This document shows, one piece after another, positions 1 through 8,185 of a DNA stretch of 64,000 nucleotides. The DNA lies in assembly GCF_020731145.1 (NCBI RefSeq), contig NZ_JAJFZN010000005.1, positions 124,001-188,000 of the forward strand, in the 5' to 3' direction. Position numbers and translations under genes: made by a program. The notes under the pieces were generated by a model, which made no database searches, was not told the origin of the DNA, and saw only the letters and a list, made by a program, of their open reading frames with translations. This stretch comes from Sneathiella sp. HT1-7. Its GTDB lineage: Bacteria; Pseudomonadota; Alphaproteobacteria; Sneathiellales; Sneathiellaceae. Within the stretch, counting starts at the first letter, position 1, and every line of letters begins with the position of its first letter.

Positions 1-1
1 G

Positions 2-481
2 GTTCTCGTCCCCATCGTTCTCCGGCGGGAAGGCCCGACCGTCATTCTAACCCGCCGTGCGACACATCTTTCAAAGCATGCAGGGCAGATAAGCTTCCCG
101 GGCGGACGAGCAGATGAAGGCGACGAAAATGCCGTTGCGACGGCCCTTCGTGAGTCGCAGGAAGAAATTTCGCTTGATCCGAAACTGGTGGAAGTCGTCG
201 GGACCCTGACAACTTATGTCACCGTAACCCAATATTCAGTAACGCCGGTTGTCGGGCTTGTCGAACCCACATTCGATTTGCGGCCGGAAGCCGGTGAGGT
301 GTCAGAGATTTTTGAGGTGCCACTCGACTTCCTCCTTGATCAGGCGAACCGCAAAAAACATAGCGGTTTTCGCGATGGCGTGGAAAGGTTCTGGTATGCG
401 ATCCCGTTCGGTGACTATTATATATGGGGTGCCACAGCCGGCATGATTAAAGATTTATCGGAACGGATAATGCTGAAATGA
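2..481 (+). CDS. Nudix hydrolase, CoA pyrophosphatase-like (5' truncated)
   Basis: The reading frame is open from the window edge, so the N-terminus is missing; about 159 residues remain. It carries a Nudix box: FPGGRADEGDE, then ATALRESQEEISL, with the REx2EE metal-binding core. The spacing and the TALRE form are those of CoA/acyl-CoA pyrophosphatases (CoAse, Nudt7/8 type), which split CoA into phosphopantetheine and 3',5'-ADP. The residue that is normally glycine just after the EE pair is serine here (EEISL). The stop codon overlaps the ATG of the next gene (ATGA), so the two are probably translated together, ahead of the CCA enzyme. The CoA specificity is inferred from the motif pattern only; another Nudix substrate is possible. 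Confidence 0.8.
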   Translation, partial: VLVPIVLRREGPTVILTRRATHLSKHAGQISFPGGRADEGDENAVATALRESQEEISLDPKLVEVVGTLTTYVTVTQYSVTPVVGLVEPTFDLRPEAGEVSEIFEVPLDFLLDQANRKKHSGFRDGVERFWYAIPFGDYYIWGATAGMIKDLSERIMLK

Positions 482-759
482 TCAGATCAATACTTTTCCA
501 TATTATCCCGCTCATTCTTCCATTCGTCGTTTATGGCGTTTACCTGTATTTCAATGGACGTGCAGGCGGAGATAAAACATGGGGTAAAGCATCCCTTGCC
601 ATTGCAACGATAAGCGGACTGCTGTTGATGGCGGCCAGCCTGATTGCGCTGGGACTGATAAGCGGAGAACCAAGCGAGGGAACTGTCTATGTGCCACCCA
701 GATTTGAAGATGGCCGGATAATAGACTCGCAAGTATTGCCCTCTGAACAGAAAGAGTGA
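478..759 (+). CDS. Small inner-membrane protein, DUF6111-like
   Basis: A 93-aa protein with two hydrophobic helices (about residues 4-25 and 38-62) separated by a short basic loop, and a polar tail of about 30 residues. Its size, the N-terminal MIR..LF..PLILPF pattern and its position between a Nudix hydrolase and a CCA-adding enzyme match the alphaproteobacterial DUF6111 family, which has no known function. The start overlaps the upstream stop by 4 bp, and only 7 bp separate it from cca, so the three genes look like one operon. The family name is from memory of the pattern and was not searched. Confidence 0.65.
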   Translation: MIRSILFHIIPLILPFVVYGVYLYFNGRAGGDKTWGKASLAIATISGLLLMAASLIALGLISGEPSEGTVYVPPRFEDGRIIDSQVLPSEQKE

Positions 760-766
760 TGGCGCA

Positions 767-1987
767 ATGCCAATCGGAGAGAAGCTCGCTGATATTTTCA
801 CGCATCCTCCTCTCTGGCGAAGTTGGCCGGAAACGCAAGCGATAATCGACGCCCTGAAAAATGAAGGCGGTGTGGCTCGTTTCGTCGGTGGCTGCGTTCG
901 TGATGCGCTTTTGGGACTCGAGACTGAGGATATTGACATTGCAACGGATTTGCTTCCCGGCGCGGTAATACAAGGGCTTGAGCGAGCGGGCATCACGGCG
1001 CTTCCCACGGGGCTTGATCATGGCACCATCACGGCGGTCCTGAACAAACGGCATTTTGAAATTACAACCCTGCGGGTCGATGTTGTCGCCCATGGTCGGC
1101 ATGCGGATATTGCCTTCACTCAAGACTGGGAACGTGATGCGGAACGGCGGGATTTCACCTTTAATGCGCTGTATCTTGATCCTGAAGGTGAACTCGTTGA
1201 CCCGGTAGGAGGGCTTGCAGACCTTGCATCAGCACATGTCCGCTTTATAGGAAATGCAGCGGACCGCATCCGCGAAGACTATTTGCGTGTTTTGCGCTAT
1301 TTCCGTTTCTACGCCCGATTTGGCGACGAAAATCCCGATGAACACGCGTTGCGTGCCTGCGCGAACGCGGCGAGTCAACTTGATCAGTTGTCGGCAGAAC
1401 GAGTGCAGAAAGAACTGTTGCTGCTGCTCGGCACCAATAACCCGGTTCCTGCTATAACCCTTATGGAGGAAACAGGCGTATTGACCGCGGTCCTCAATGG
1501 CCCCGCAGATGTGTCACGACTGAATGGAATGCTGTCTCTGAGTAGACCAAGCGACGCGATTTTGCGGTTTTCGGCGCTTCTGCAGGGTAAAAAGGAGAGG
1601 GTCTTAAAGGTTGCAGAAAAGCTCCGCTTCTCCAATAAGCAAAAAGAGCGACTTTCAATGATGTGCGGAAACGAAGTAGAGATTGATATGCCCCCGTCCG
1701 CCTGTCGAGAGCTTCTTTATAAAATCGGTAAGACAGGCTTTGTGGATCAGACATTGCTGCTTTGGTCAACGCTTGGGACGGACGCTAAGCTCGAAGCTTA
1801 CCTGAAAGAAGCAGACCAATGGAGCGCCCCCCAGTTTCCCGTCACGGGCCGTGATCTGCTGAACCTTGGTGTCGAAGAGGGGGCGATGCTGGGAAAGTTA
1901 TTGAAAAAGATGGAAGAGAGCTGGATCGCCTCCGGGTTTACGCGTACCAAAGCTGATCTCATTCAAGAGTTTTTACCGGACGCCTAA
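767..1987 (+). CDS. cca: CCA tRNA nucleotidyltransferase
   Basis: A 406-aa class II nucleotidyltransferase of the poly(A) polymerase/CCA-adding family, which builds or repairs the 3' CCA of tRNAs. The head domain shows FVGGCVRDALLG (about residues 39-50) followed by EDIDIAT, which holds the two metal-binding aspartates, and then the ERRDFTFNALY motif (about 125-135). The RIREDYLRVLRYFRFYARF segment is the usual end of the nucleotide-binding core. The rest is the helical tail. The length suits an alphaproteobacterial CCA enzyme without an HD domain. It is the last gene of the Nudix/DUF6111 operon, and its 3' end overlaps the convergent gene by 15 bp. A poly(A) polymerase role is less likely, because bacterial PcnB is longer with a basic tail. 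Confidence 0.93.
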   Translation: MPIGEKLADIFTHPPLWRSWPETQAIIDALKNEGGVARFVGGCVRDALLGLETEDIDIATDLLPGAVIQGLERAGITALPTGLDHGTITAVLNKRHFEITTLRVDVVAHGRHADIAFTQDWERDAERRDFTFNALYLDPEGELVDPVGGLADLASAHVRFIGNAADRIREDYLRVLRYFRFYARFGDENPDEHALRACANAASQLDQLSAERVQKELLLLLGTNNPVPAITLMEETGVLTAVLNGPADVSRLNGMLSLSRPSDAILRFSALLQGKKERVLKVAEKLRFSNKQKERLSMMCGNEVEIDMPPSACRELLYKIGKTGFVDQTLLLWSTLGTDAKLEAYLKEADQWSAPQFPVTGRDLLNLGVEEGAMLGKLLKKMEESWIASGFTRTKADLIQEFLPDA

Positions 1988-2833
1988 AATCCAGCCTTCC
2001 TCAATCCGGCATTTTCTTTCTTGTGGCGGGGTAAGCCATTGAGGCGCGGCAAAGGCTTCACGCGCGTCGTCTGAGGCTATTTTTTCCAACAGCCAGTCCC
2101 GACAGGCCAACACCTGCCGCGCATCCTTGATCGGGTGATCATAGGACGCATGGCTATTCAGGCTTGGCCAGATTTCTGTTAGGATAATGCCGTTTAGGTC
2201 GACTTCCCAGCTTGTCTCAAACGGCCAGAATTTGATGCGATGCGCGATGTCAGGCTGGCGAGCGAGCTCATTGAGCTCTTTTAGGCCGGTAAGGGACTGA
2301 CTACCGACGGATCCTGTTGTGTATAGTTTCCAGACGGTGGAAATAGAGTGTTCTTTCTTTTCTTCCCGGAGGAATTTTTCGACTGTTCGCCACTCCGTGA
2401 ATTCGGTATGAGTGAACTCTGGTTTCTTGACAGTCAGATAGTCTGATGCAGCAGCTGCCGGACAACCCCAGAAGGGGCCCGCGTCGCTTGATATGTCCTT
2501 ATTGAGTTTTGCCGCAACCTCAAAACGATTGTTCTTGTCCAACTCATCCGAAGTGAGGTCTCGGGCGATATGGGCGGCGGCGGCGCGTCCGCCACCAAGG
2601 CCGCTTCCGGCGGGATATCCAAAAGGGAAATCGAACCCGACACAAGCGGCGCCGTCAAAATTCGCAAGCAATTCATGAATGCGCGTCATGCAGGCAGCGC
2701 GGGTACGAAAATATTCCGGGTCAGAGAGATCACCATCGGCGGCCCAAGCGAGCCAGCATCTATCTGGGGAAGGCTTCGCGGGTCCCGGAGAGGCAGCGGC
2801 GGACCAATCAACCATGATGACGAGATCAAACAT
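1973..2833 (-). CDS. Conserved hypothetical protein, DUF429/RNase-H-fold-like
   Basis: A 286-aa soluble protein that I do not recognise with confidence. It opens with a hydrophobic strand ending in an acidic residue and WSAAASP (VIMVDWSAA), and has a second GFDFPFGYP element near residue 65. Paired acidic strands of this kind are typical of an RNase-H-like fold such as DUF429. The middle has FWGCPAA and a TVWKLYTTGSVGSQSL segment, and the C-terminal part contains FWPFE. There is no signal peptide or membrane segment. It is convergent with cca, overlapping by 15 bp, and has no same-strand partner. Related proteins are sometimes labelled with cofactor-biosynthesis names; I see nothing here that supports such a role. 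Confidence 0.6.
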   Translation of the reverse strand: MFDLVIMVDWSAAASPGPAKPSPDRCWLAWAADGDLSDPEYFRTRAACMTRIHELLANFDGAACVGFDFPFGYPAGSGLGGGRAAAAHIARDLTSDELDKNNRFEVAAKLNKDISSDAGPFWGCPAAAASDYLTVKKPEFTHTEFTEWRTVEKFLREEKKEHSISTVWKLYTTGSVGSQSLTGLKELNELARQPDIAHRIKFWPFETSWEVDLNGIILTEIWPSLNSHASYDHPIKDARQVLACRDWLLEKIASDDAREAFAAPQWLTPPQERKCRIEEGWILGVR

Positions 2834-2960
2834 TGCCGACTCTCCTTATCGTATTTCTAATGCTCTATGTTAGGGCTATATTATGATAATGCAGTGCATT
2901 GGCCACGAAATTCCCTACATATAAGGGGTGGTGTATATTATTTCGCCGGAGGATTTTGCG

Positions 2961-3227
2961 ATGAAACGGGTCATTTTGGCTTCTGCGTTCACAGTTTTTA
3001 TAACTTTCGCTCCACCAGCCTTGGCGGACGAAAAGAAGGACGATCCTGAGAATCTTGCGCTTCAGGGTATTACCAAGCTTATGGACGCGTTAGGGGCCTT
3101 TATTGGGTCCATTCCGCAATATGAAGCGCCGGAGATGAATGAAAATGGCGATATCATTATTCGCCGGAAAAATCCCGACAAGGATGAGACGGAGCAAGAT
3201 CCCAAGCTTGAGGAAACGGCAACCTGA
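2961..3227 (+). CDS. Small secreted periplasmic protein
   Basis: An 88-aa protein. The start is the ATG preceded by GGAGG with an 8-nt spacer, rather than an in-frame codon 33 bp upstream. Residues 1-22 form a signal peptide ending PPALA before DEKKDD. The mature part is acidic, with a short amphipathic helix (LQGITKLMDALGAFIGSIP), and ends in a highly charged tail after the pattern NGDIIIRRKNP. That C-terminal pattern recurs in short alphaproteobacterial periplasmic proteins that databases often mislabel as ATPases; no nucleotide-binding motif is present. The function is unknown. Confidence 0.7.
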   Translation: MKRVILASAFTVFITFAPPALADEKKDDPENLALQGITKLMDALGAFIGSIPQYEAPEMNENGDIIIRRKNPDKDETEQDPKLEETAT

Positions 3228-3329
3228 GCCTCCTGGCCGCGTTGGCAATATCATCGCGGAAATCGGATAGTTTATGTGCGACGGGGTGCCTAAATTACCT
3301 CTCAATGTAATTGAGATGGGCTTAAGAAA

Positions 3330-4388
3330 ATGACGAATGATACAAGACTGAACGCGGTCATGACCCGCAATAAGAACGAAGACGGCAAGTTTGTTTATGG
3401 GGTGAAGACAACGGGTGTCTATTGCCGCCCTTCCTGCTCCGCCCGTAATCCAAAGCCGGAGAATGTTCGATATTTTGATTTGCCGGAATTGGCAGAGGCG
3501 GAAGGATTTCGTGCCTGTCGCCGGTGTCGGCCGGATTTGGTGAAAATTGCCGATCCGGGATTGTCGCTTACTCGCCAGATTTGTCAGTTAGTTGAACGGC
3601 ATATCGGGGAATCTACAAATGAAAAGCTCAGCCTTGGGTGGCTGGCGAGTGAGACGGGCTACAGCGAGGATCATCTTTCCCGAAGTTTCAAGAAAATCCT
3701 CGGCATTTCTCCGATGGATTATTACGACAATCGCCGGACGGTGGCGTTCAAGGAAAACGTGAAAGCCGGCGAAACAGTGACCGAGGCTGCCTATGGCGCG
3801 GGGTTCGGGTCCGCTTCCCGGCTTTATGAAAAGGCACATGCGCGTTTTGGCATGACACCGGCATCTTACGCAAAAGGTGGGGTGGGCGCGGAGATCGCCT
3901 ATGCCTTCGCGGAGTGCTTTCTTGGGCAAATGTTGGTCGCCGGGACGCGTCATGGCGTCTGTGCCATCTATTTTGGCGACGATAAAACTGAGTTGATTGA
4001 AGAGTTGGAAGGCGAGTTTCCACAGGCAGAAATTGCGGCTGATATTGGGCAACTTGCGAATTGGACAAGAGCAATCGTCGATTTTCTGGAGGAAACTTCA
4101 GCAGCTTTACCTGAGATCCCGCTCGATATGTATGGCACCGCCTTTCAGCGGCGGGTGTGGCAGGCTTTACTTCAAATAGGGCCGGGCGATACGAAAACCT
4201 ATCGTGAGTTGGCGGAGGATATGGGTGCACCAAAATCGGCACGCGCAGTGGGGCGTGCCTGCGCGACTAATCCGGTTTCCCTTATTGTCCCGTGCCACCG
4301 GGTAATCGGCACCGATGGCAAGTTGCATGGTTATCGATGGGGATTGGAACGGAAAGAGGCTTTGCGCAGCTGGGAAGGTGCGCAATGA
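3330..4388 (+). CDS. ada: Bifunctional O6-methylguanine-DNA methyltransferase / AraC-type regulator Ada
   Basis: The 352-aa length matches E. coli Ada (354). The N-terminal zinc domain has cysteines 32, 36, 63 and 66 (GVYCRPSC and RACRRC), where C32 would take the methyl group from phosphotriesters. Residues about 84-182 form the AraC helix-turn-helix pair, with SEDHLSRSFKK and GFGSASRLYEKA. The C-terminal alkyltransferase domain carries the suicide cysteine 322 in VPCHRVIG. Methylation of C32 normally turns Ada into an activator of its own gene and other repair genes. It is transcribed alone. A 3-methyladenine glycosylase (tag) is about 45 kb away in the same window and could be a target. 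Confidence 0.97.
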   Translation: MTNDTRLNAVMTRNKNEDGKFVYGVKTTGVYCRPSCSARNPKPENVRYFDLPELAEAEGFRACRRCRPDLVKIADPGLSLTRQICQLVERHIGESTNEKLSLGWLASETGYSEDHLSRSFKKILGISPMDYYDNRRTVAFKENVKAGETVTEAAYGAGFGSASRLYEKAHARFGMTPASYAKGGVGAEIAYAFAECFLGQMLVAGTRHGVCAIYFGDDKTELIEELEGEFPQAEIAADIGQLANWTRAIVDFLEETSAALPEIPLDMYGTAFQRRVWQALLQIGPGDTKTYRELAEDMGAPKSARAVGRACATNPVSLIVPCHRVIGTDGKLHGYRWGLERKEALRSWEGAQ

Positions 4389-4395
4389 TCTATAA

Positions 4396-5097
4396 TCAGG
4401 ACGACGGACTCATCGCTAGTTTTTGTTGATTTTCCTTAGTGAAACGGCGCTGGCTCGCTTCCTTGATCCGTTCGGCGAGCTGCTCCCGCTTGAGTCGGTA
4501 GGCCTCGCGGGTTGCCGCCATTCTGGCCTCTGTGTCTTTGCGCCGTTCCTTCTGCCATATCTTCAGAACTTTCTGCCGGTACGGGATGTTATATTTGTGT
4601 GTACGAGAATGGTAATGTGCAATTGCTGTGTTCCAGGACCGGCTTTCCTCTCTGAGGCTTTTAAGGAGTTTTGCCGCATACTCGGTATTTTGTTTAGGGT
4701 CTAGCGCTGCGTCCAGATCCTCAAATGCATCTGGATGATAATAGAGATTGACCTGCATGCAGCCGACATCAATATTTTTGACGCCCTTAGCCTTAAGCGC
4801 CTTCACTTCTTTGATAGCAATCTCCTTACTGGGCAGATATCTCCCCCGTCCCTCGGCATAAACGGTCCAGGGCCAGGCAATCATTTCCTGCTTTTCCTTG
4901 TGCCAATGACCGCTCTCAGTCAAGGAAACAGCCGTTAAAAGCCGTTTCGGCAGACGGTGTGCTTTTTCAGCCGCCGTCACTGCTTTACCGCAGGTTTCGG
5001 CGTGTTGCGGCGCGTTTGCGATAACGCTCGCGGCATTAGACACCGTTGGTTGCAGAGCAATCAGAATAAAAGCAAGTGACCATATTAATATACGCAT
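4396..5097 (-). CDS. Lytic transglycosylase (SLT domain), exported
   Basis: A 233-aa exported protein. Residues 1-23 are a signal peptide ending SNAA. The SLT fold follows: the catalytic glutamate is E61 in AVSLTESGHW, and the region with the VGCMQVNLYYHP motif forms the substrate cleft. The C-terminal third (about 170-233) is a strongly basic/acidic helix with repeats of K, R and E, probably a coiled coil or a wall-binding tail. Such enzymes cut peptidoglycan between MurNAc and GlcNAc with formation of 1,6-anhydroMurNAc, often to make room for envelope machines. No secretion or flagellar genes are next to it. It is convergent with ada, 7 bp apart. Confidence 0.9.
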   Translation of the reverse strand: MRILIWSLAFILIALQPTVSNAASVIANAPQHAETCGKAVTAAEKAHRLPKRLLTAVSLTESGHWHKEKQEMIAWPWTVYAEGRGRYLPSKEIAIKEVKALKAKGVKNIDVGCMQVNLYYHPDAFEDLDAALDPKQNTEYAAKLLKSLREESRSWNTAIAHYHSRTHKYNIPYRQKVLKIWQKERRKDTEARMAATREAYRLKREQLAERIKEASQRRFTKENQQKLAMSPSS

Positions 5098-5139
5098 TTA
5101 CATCCTCCTGCCCTAAGAGGAGCAAATACCGCGCCAGTT

Positions 5140-5658
5140 TTATTCGTCCGTCAGATTTTTTTGCATAATGACCGTATCAAGCCACCGTTCATGTTTGTAA
5201 CCAACGGATTCAAGGATACCGACGAGCCGAAACCCGAGACTTTGATGCAGCTTGATTGATCCGCGATTGCCTGAGTCACCAATGACCGCAACCATCTGCT
5301 TTTTCCCAGCCTTCTTACATTCCTCGATCAGAGTGGAGAGGAGAGCTTTTCCGACACCTTTTTTCCGCCCGCCTTCGCGGACATAGACCGAATTTTCCAC
5401 GGTGTTTTGATAAGCGGGACGCGGTCGGTAGACACCCGCATAGGCGAAACCAACAACCTCTCCGTCATGTTCAGCAACCAGATAAGGGAGTTGTTGTTCC
5501 AAAATTGTATTTCTGCGGGCTGTCATTTCCATCATGTCGGGCGGTTTGATTTCAAAGGTGCCGAACCCGGTCAGGACGCTCACTGCGTAGATATCTGTGA
5601 TAGATGCGATATCTTCAGAAATTGAAGTGCGGACAACTATTTTTGCGTGTTCGTTCAT
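5140..5658 (-). CDS. GNAT N-acetyltransferase, phosphinothricin acetyltransferase-like
   Basis: A 172-aa single GNAT domain. The order of elements (IRTSISEDIASITDIYAVSV at the start, GFAYAGVYRPRPAY, the acetyl-CoA loop RKKGVGKALL, then GSIKLHQSLGF and the C-terminal ERWLDTVIMQK) is that of the Pat/YncA subgroup, which acetylates amino-acid analogues such as phosphinothricin or methionine sulfone. The gene begins 5 bp after the stop of the N-formylglutamate amidohydrolase, so both lie on one transcript; a shared amino-acid or amide substrate is plausible but not shown. Confidence 0.88.
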   Translation of the reverse strand: MNEHAKIVVRTSISEDIASITDIYAVSVLTGFGTFEIKPPDMMEMTARRNTILEQQLPYLVAEHDGEVVGFAYAGVYRPRPAYQNTVENSVYVREGGRKKGVGKALLSTLIEECKKAGKKQMVAVIGDSGNRGSIKLHQSLGFRLVGILESVGYKHERWLDTVIMQKNLTDE

Positions 5659-5663
5659 TTGCT

Positions 5664-6539
5664 TCAGGCCGTTAGTAAAGAGCTATAGTTCGCGCTCATA
5701 CCCTGCACAAATCCGGCAATAGCTTTCTTGAGCATGCAGAACCCGTCCGTTGTTTGCAGGTTTTCCTGATCCATATAGAGCGCCCTGTTAATCTCTATCT
5801 GCAGGGCATGGATGTTCTTTTCAGGGTTCCCATAATGGGCTGTGATATAGCCACCTGCGTAGGGTGAGTTCTGACCGATATGATAACCATGGTCTTCAAG
5901 CCGGGTGAAAGCTTCCTCAAAGAGTCTTGGTGAGCAGGATGTACCGTACCTGTTGCCAAGAATAATGTTCGGTCTTTGATCGGATGCCCGGAAAAGTGAC
6001 CCGCCTTTGGATACATTTGCCGGGGGCATGGAATGGCAATCCAGCAAATAGATATACCCAAATTTTTTCCGCCCTTCTTCAAGAAGTTGGCGAAGCGCGT
6101 GATGATATGGAAAATAGCATTCATTGATACGCTGTCTAGCGTCTTCAAAGTCAAGTTTTCCGGCATAGATCTCCTGTCCGGCACCAACGACCTTCGGGAT
6201 GGTGCCGATTCCGCTGGCCAGACGCGGACTTACCGTCATTACATAGTCAGGCAGCGGTGTCTTGTACATATGCGGATCGAGTTCAAATGCTTCGCGATTG
6301 GCGTCGCAATAAGCACGCGGGAAATTCGCTGATAGCAGCGGCGCCCCATAATCGGGCGCGCAGGCAAACAGCTCATCGACCAGAAAATCCTCCGACTGGC
6401 GCAACTTTGTGAATTCCAGTTTTGTGCTTTCGATAAATTCTTCTGGATAGTCTCTCCCACTATGGGGAGAGGAAAATATAAAAGGAATGCGCCATTCCGA
6501 GGGCCACTCAATCTTTACAGGGGATGCAAAAGCCGCCAT
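5664..6539 (-). CDS. N-formylglutamate amidohydrolase family protein
   Basis: About 291 aa from the ATG; a GTG 15 bp further upstream is an alternative start. Family hallmarks are the IFSSPHSGRDYP segment, LLSANFPRAYCDANREAFELDP, LLDCHSMPP (metal-binding Asp/His), ILGNRYGTSC, and the C-terminal ALQIEINRALYM. The enzyme class hydrolyses N-formyl-L-glutamate to formate and glutamate at the end of one histidine-degradation route (HutG). No other hut gene is present here, so the substrate could be another N-formyl or N-acyl amino acid. It is divergent from cpdR and upstream of the GNAT gene. The same gene next to cpdR and tRNA-Val occurs in other alphaproteobacteria, which suggests shared ancestry of the neighbourhood rather than shared function. 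Confidence 0.88.
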   Translation of the reverse strand: MAAFASPVKIEWPSEWRIPFIFSSPHSGRDYPEEFIESTKLEFTKLRQSEDFLVDELFACAPDYGAPLLSANFPRAYCDANREAFELDPHMYKTPLPDYVMTVSPRLASGIGTIPKVVGAGQEIYAGKLDFEDARQRINECYFPYHHALRQLLEEGRKKFGYIYLLDCHSMPPANVSKGGSLFRASDQRPNIILGNRYGTSCSPRLFEEAFTRLEDHGYHIGQNSPYAGGYITAHYGNPEKNIHALQIEINRALYMDQENLQTTDGFCMLKKAIAGFVQGMSANYSSLLTA

Positions 6540-6658
6540 GATGGGGATGCTCACCTTAGTTGCTATTGAAAACTATTTGGGCTCATTTTGCCAGCCGTAC
6601 TTGTATAGTATAGTCTGATTCCAGTTTGTATTTGAATGACAATTATATAGATTTTGCC

Positions 6659-7030
6659 ATGGCGCGTATTTTGCTTGCAGAAGATGATGAAAACTTGCGC
6701 CCTTTTCTAGCGCGCAGCCTCGAAAATGCCGGGCATGAAGTCCTTGCTTTCAGCGATGGGGAAGATGCATTGCCGGCGCTTGGGACCGGGCATGTGGATA
6801 TTTTAATTTCGGATCTTGTGATGCCGGGAATGAACGGAATTGAGCTTGCCCGTCATGCCAGAGAGAAAGATCCGGATTTGCCGGTTATCTTCATTACCGG
6901 GTTTTCCGCTGTGGCGATGGAGGCATTGGACACCGTTGATGGTGTTAGCAAGGTTCTCTCAAAGCCGTTTCACCTAAATTCCCTTGTCGAGGCTGTGAGC
7001 AACGCTCTCGATGACCGTGCCATATCCTGA
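6659..7030 (+). CDS. cpdR: Single-domain response regulator CpdR
   Basis: A 123-aa receiver domain with no output domain. The start MARILLAEDDE is chosen because it matches the CpdR N-terminus; an in-frame ATG 33 bp upstream would add a leader not typical of the family. The acidic pocket is E8-D9-D10, the phosphoacceptor is D52 in ISDLVMPGMNG, the switch Thr is in FITGFSAVAM, and the lysine is in VLSKPFHL. CpdR, when unphosphorylated, binds ClpX and primes the degradation of cell-cycle proteins; the ChpT phosphorelay phosphorylates it. tRNA-Val follows directly, an arrangement seen in other alphaproteobacteria. Confidence 0.93.
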   Translation: MARILLAEDDENLRPFLARSLENAGHEVLAFSDGEDALPALGTGHVDILISDLVMPGMNGIELARHAREKDPDLPVIFITGFSAVAMEALDTVDGVSKVLSKPFHLNSLVEAVSNALDDRAIS

Positions 7031-7136
7031 TTGCGGTTGGAGTTTCTTTATCCACTGCCCAATCTAGATAGGGCTTGCAATGGTTTTCACAGGGCATTAT
7101 AAGTCGCCATTCCCGCCGCAAATGATGCGAGCATAC

Positions 7137-7213
7137 GGGCGTATAGCTCAGTTGGTTAGAGCGCTGTGTTGACATCGCAGAGGTCACAAGTTCGAATCTT
7201 GTTACGCCCACCA
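7137..7213 (+). tRNA. tRNA-Val(GAC)
   Basis: A complete cloverleaf: acceptor GGGCGTA pairs with TACGCCC, the D arm is GCTC/GAGC, and the anticodon stem CTGTG/CGCAG encloses loop TTGACAT with anticodon GAC. The T arm CACAAG-TTCGAATC-TTGT follows and the CCA is encoded. GAC reads GUC/GUU valine codons. It lies about 105 bp after cpdR. Confidence 0.97.
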
Positions 7214-7303
7214 TTCCCAAGCCATTGATATAGATGAAAAAGCGACCGAAGTGTTTACTCCGGCCGCTGTAGCGCCTTCAATTGGAGCAGCACTCCTTCA
7301 GGA

Positions 7304-7846
7304 TTACTGTGCCGCCGCGTTTTTGAGCAAGGTAGGGCTTCCCATCGGGAAACGGATAAGTGTCTGTTCCCCACCGGCTTGCTGCAGAACAATTTTCCAT
7401 TCCATAACAAAGACAAAAGGGGCTTTTGGTGGGGTCGCTAGCAACTCGCCCGTATTGACATTAAGATAAGTCAGCTTGTGCGGCATCGGGCCAGATTTTA
7501 CCGTAAGATAGGTAGCGTCCGAACTTTCAATCACGATGCCCGGTTTGGGCCAATACTCAACATCCATTAACAACGCGCTCTCTGCGATGAGGGATCGGAA
7601 GATCGGGCCAGAGACGCGATAGGCCGTTTTGGCCGTTAAGCTTCGCTCTTCCAGCAATCGCGGAAGCTGAGATCTGTCTCTTTCCGACGGCATGAAGGAA
7701 ACGACATAATCAATGATTTCCGTATCATTTTTGACCATGAAGGTTTTGATGCAGGGGTAAATTCGCTCACCGACCTGCGTGTAAAATAGATCGCCATACT
7801 TAATGTCTGTCAGGAAAGCGGGCTTGCCAATTAGATCAACATTCAT
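7304..7846 (-). CDS. Hypothetical protein
   Basis: A 180-aa soluble protein that I do not recognise. It lacks a signal peptide, membrane helices and catalytic motifs. It reads as a mixed alpha/beta protein: beta-rich N- and C-terminal parts (IKYGDLFYTQVGERIYPCIKTF; YLTVKSGPMPHKLTYLNV) flank a helical LPRLLEERSLTAKTAY segment. The C-terminal part has a run of hydrophobic strands ending in PTLLKNAAAQ. It stands alone between tRNA-Val and an AT-rich gap. The position beside a tRNA is compatible with acquisition, but nothing else here points to a mobile element. Confidence 0.55.
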   Translation of the reverse strand: MNVDLIGKPAFLTDIKYGDLFYTQVGERIYPCIKTFMVKNDTEIIDYVVSFMPSERDRSQLPRLLEERSLTAKTAYRVSGPIFRSLIAESALLMDVEYWPKPGIVIESSDATYLTVKSGPMPHKLTYLNVNTGELLATPPKAPFVFVMEWKIVLQQAGGEQTLIRFPMGSPTLLKNAAAQ

Positions 7847-8185
7847 CTTGAATTCGCCTTTACTGTGCCCCTAATTTTTAAATTTGCAAATCGGTTAAAA
7901 TAGATTTCCGACTATGTTTTTCTCGTCTGTTAAGGCAGTCGACGTGATTATTTGCAGTTTTCCTTGTGCCTTGACCTTATGACTGGACAAATAACTCAAA
8001 GAAACTGCTGATGAAATTATATCTAAAATTTGCATAAAAGTAAAAATAATTGCTGGATATGGTTAATACCAATTTCGGAAAAACAGATAAAAAGCGAATG
8101 ATCTTGCCTGCGTCATGTTGATTGAGAACATTGACGGCACAATATTAGAAGACTATGCCGATCAGGAAGCTGTTGGAGTGAGTTT
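7847..8185. other. Intergenic region, AT-rich
   Basis: These 339 bp separate two divergent genes and are clearly richer in A and T than their surroundings, especially about 7860-8100. They probably hold the promoters of both neighbours. A 24-codon reading frame at 8115-8189 ends on the start codon of the lipoprotein gene (TTATGA) but has no ribosome-binding site. I see no RNA gene, repeat or terminator. Confidence 0.4.

Noticed and set aside
6945-7220. Minus-strand frame with TRFELVTSAMSTQRSNQLSYTP-like sequence
   Set aside because: It is the antisense of tRNA-Val and of cpdR's end; this peptide pattern is a known false protein from tRNA genes.
7137-8185. Integrated element at tRNA-Val
   Set aside because: No integrase, no direct repeat of the tRNA 3' end and no other mobile gene in the next kilobases.
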